Shown: positions 62,586 through 64,000 of the stretch, piece by piece
Layout: each line of letters starts with the position of its first letter
How positions within the stretch are numbered: the stretch's first letter is position 1
NCBI GenBank assembly: GCA_018389105.1
Contig: JACATO010000149.1
Span: forward strand, 50,315 to 114,314
Reading direction: 5' to 3'
DNA length: 64,000 nucleotides
Origin: Nautilus pompilius
Taxonomy: Eukaryota; Mollusca; Cephalopoda; Nautilida; Nautilidae
The notes under the pieces: model-generated
Database searches by the model: none
Told to the model about the DNA's origin: nothing
Seen by the model: the letters and a program-made list of their open reading frames with translations, nothing else
Program-made: the position numbers and the translations under genes

Positions 62586-62599
62586 AAATGCGATCAGCG

Positions 62600-63025
62600 T
62601 TGTGTACACGGATGTCAGACTGGCAGCCTAGCTGTCTCCCCGAGAGGGAGAGGTGTACTCGGATGTCAGACTGGCAGCCGAGCTGTCTCCCCGAGAGGGA
62701 GAGAGGCGTTCACGGACGACAGGCTTACAGCCGAGCTGTCTCACAGAGAGGGAGAGGTGTACACGGACGACAGGCTGACAGCCGAGCTGTCTCCCCGAGA
62801 GGGAGAGGTGTACACGGACGACAGGCTGACAGCCGAGCTGTCTCCCCGAGAGGGAGAGGTGTACACGGACGACAGGCTGACAGCCGAGCTGTCTCCCGGA
62901 GAGGGAGAGTGTACACGGACGACAGCCTGACAGCGAGCTGTCTCCCGGAGAGGAGAGGTGTACACGGACGACAGGCTGACAGCCGAGCTGTCTCCCCGAG
63001 AGGGAGAGGTGTACACGGACGACAG
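62600..63025 (-). repeat. Orphan 51-bp array (array e), minus orientation, about 8 units
   Basis: Same unit as arrays a-d. It ends at the same CGACAGTAATAAACGAGTAC junction with the F2 head as array c. Confidence 0.9.
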
Positions 63026-63126
63026 TAATAAACGAGTACCGCGCGTTAACGAACTAACCCGTCGTAGCACGTGATCGTGGAAGGTCCATTGGCTGTGTAG
63101 TGTAGGAAAGCTTATCAAACACGACC

Positions 63127-63187
63127 ATGACGACTCTGGCCGTAACCTACCTGCTTTACATAACACTATTCATTTCCCATGTCGGAG
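63127..63187 (+). CDS. Alternative signal-peptide exon upstream of F2-C
   Basis: A 61-nt open exon, MTTLAVTYLLYITLFISHVG then one base (phase 1), ends at a GTAAAG donor. The phase fits F2 exon 2, so it could serve as an alternative first exon, giving a different signal peptide. No TATA box is evident before it. The copies at F2-B (26995) and F2-A (3311-3338) are broken, so it may instead be a relic of another gene head. Confidence 0.45.
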
Positions 63188-63262
63188 GTAAAGGGTTAGC
63201 TATCTCCAATGTGCTCACGTAGGCCGAGGCGAGTTTATTCCTCATAGGTACCTCAGCTTAGA

Positions 63263-63270
63263 ATATATAA
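63263..63270 (+). promoter_or_regulatory. TATA box of F2-C
   Basis: ATATATAA about 60 bp before the start, same context as in F2-B. Confidence 0.6.
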
Positions 63271-63327
63271 ATAGAAGCGACGTGACCCGTGATTGTTGTT
63301 TGTCGGAGGAGAGGAGGAGGAATGGGA

Positions 63328-63376
63328 ATGTGGATAACACTGTTCGCTGTAATTTGTCCGCTACTTCTTGGGCCAG
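63328..63376 (+). CDS. F2-C: first exon of a further F2 gene (continues beyond window)
   Basis: ATG at 63328, or in frame at 63322, reads MWITLFAVICPLLLGP plus one base to a GTGAGA donor, the same signal exon as F2-B with one Trp to Gly change. F2-B exon 2 lies about 1.9 kb after its exon 1, so the rest of this gene lies to the right of the window. 63377-64000 matches the start of F2-B intron 1. Confidence 0.75.
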
Positions 63377-64000
63377 GTGAGAACAATTGCTGTTATGTGC
63401 GACTGTGCTGTTGTTTGTTGTATGTTCTCTCTGCTCGCTGACCTAACTGCCATCACCTGACCTAAGAACGACAGGTGTGGACAACCTGGATTCCACTTCC
63501 CTCCACAACCAGCGGACGTTTAAGAACCGACTCGTTCTCATTTCACAGCCCGAGGACATTTCCGTGCCACTGAAGCGAAACCCTCTAGGTGCCTGGGTAT
63601 CCATATTAAGCCTCACCTAAATCCATTTGATTATTGAAATCTATGTCGTCAACCCGGAAATCCGGGCTTCAGAACGGTAACGGAGTCGGTCACGTGTTAT
63701 GGGAAGTATGATGGACTCCGGCCACAGAAGAGCGGAGCGGGTCGTAATCTGCCCCTGTAACCTTAGCCAGAAGTTATGCATCATCTAGAATATTCAAATT
63801 GCGATTTGTAGGGTTCAAATAAGTCTACTAAGTTTTTCCTGTTGATGTCACGTCAATGCCTTGACTGACAAGTAAAACCGCTTTGTGGTTTTCCTTAGTC
63901 AATGGTGGAGAGCGAAGCTGGGAAATTTGGAAACTAACATGAAAATTCATGATTGCGAGACCTGATGAATTATGAACACGAGGGGTCCGGGGTGCAGCAA

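Larger units (their letters stand above)
59602..63025. repeat. Right arm of the second inverted repeat
   Basis: Reverse complement of 49030-53274 and, in direct orientation, a copy of 23240-26895. The inner junction shares a CTG triplet between the F1 3' flank (GGGTACTG) and the inverted flank (CTGCCCC), a microhomology-type breakpoint. Confidence 0.85.

Overview
The window looks like invertebrate animal DNA. It has GT-AG introns, split exons with conserved phases, hAT-class DNA transposons of the ZBED and ZMYM1 types, a tRNA-derived SINE fragment and minisatellites. No bacterial operon or Shine-Dalgarno signal is visible. A mollusc or other lophotrochozoan is my best guess, but the sequence does not prove it.

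The main content is a rearranged array of two related families of secreted, cysteine-rich, probably GPI-anchored proteins. I call them F1 and F2; I do not recognise either as a named family. Both have five coding exons with the same intron phases (1-2-1-2), a 137-nt exon 3, a 148-nt exon 4, matching cysteine spacing and a CG-x17-RCY motif in exon 5. F1 ends in a short hydrophobic tail. F2 has the same tail position but carries thirteen 17-residue Ser/Thr-rich repeats before it. There are three F1 copies, all on +: U1 at 8830-15913 (one frameshift), U2 at 39833-47406 (intact, 238 aa) and U3 at 54111-58536 (two frameshifts). There are three F2 copies: A at 270-2242 on - (signal exon deleted, last exon outside the window), B at 27182-32625 on + (intact, 443 aa) and C starting at 63328 on + (only the first exon inside the window).

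Layout: 1-3450 is the F2-A head on the minus strand. 3452-4319 is an orphan 51-bp repeat array. 4373-8780 is shared flank. 8830-15913 is F1-U1, and 17530-17790 a short array. 17800-23161 is unique spacer with an unidentified exon cluster and a 60-bp minisatellite. 23162-26895 is the inverted flank plus array. 26896-32625 is F2-B. 32640-49640 is the second direct copy (flank, F1-U2, array). 49750-59604 is the third direct copy (flank, F1-U3). 59602-63025 is inverted flank plus array, and 63026-64000 the F2-C head. Thus 1-8074 is an inverted repeat of 23162-31343, and 49030-53274 of 59602-63025.

Transposons date the duplications. A ZMYM1-like hAT element (TIR CAGAGCCGG, 8-bp target duplication) sits at the same place in intron 1 of U1 and U2, and U3 keeps the empty site. 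A ZBED-type hAT element with one frameshift lies only in U2, about 480 bp upstream of the F1-U2 start codon. Other markers (exon 2 sequence, a roughly 480-bp intron 2 segment, exon 4/5 variants) group the copies differently, so the array looks mosaic. F1 copies differ mainly by amino-acid-changing substitutions concentrated in exons, whereas F2-A and F2-B exons 2-4 are identical. Together this suggests a fast-evolving cell-surface or secreted recognition family; function is inference only.
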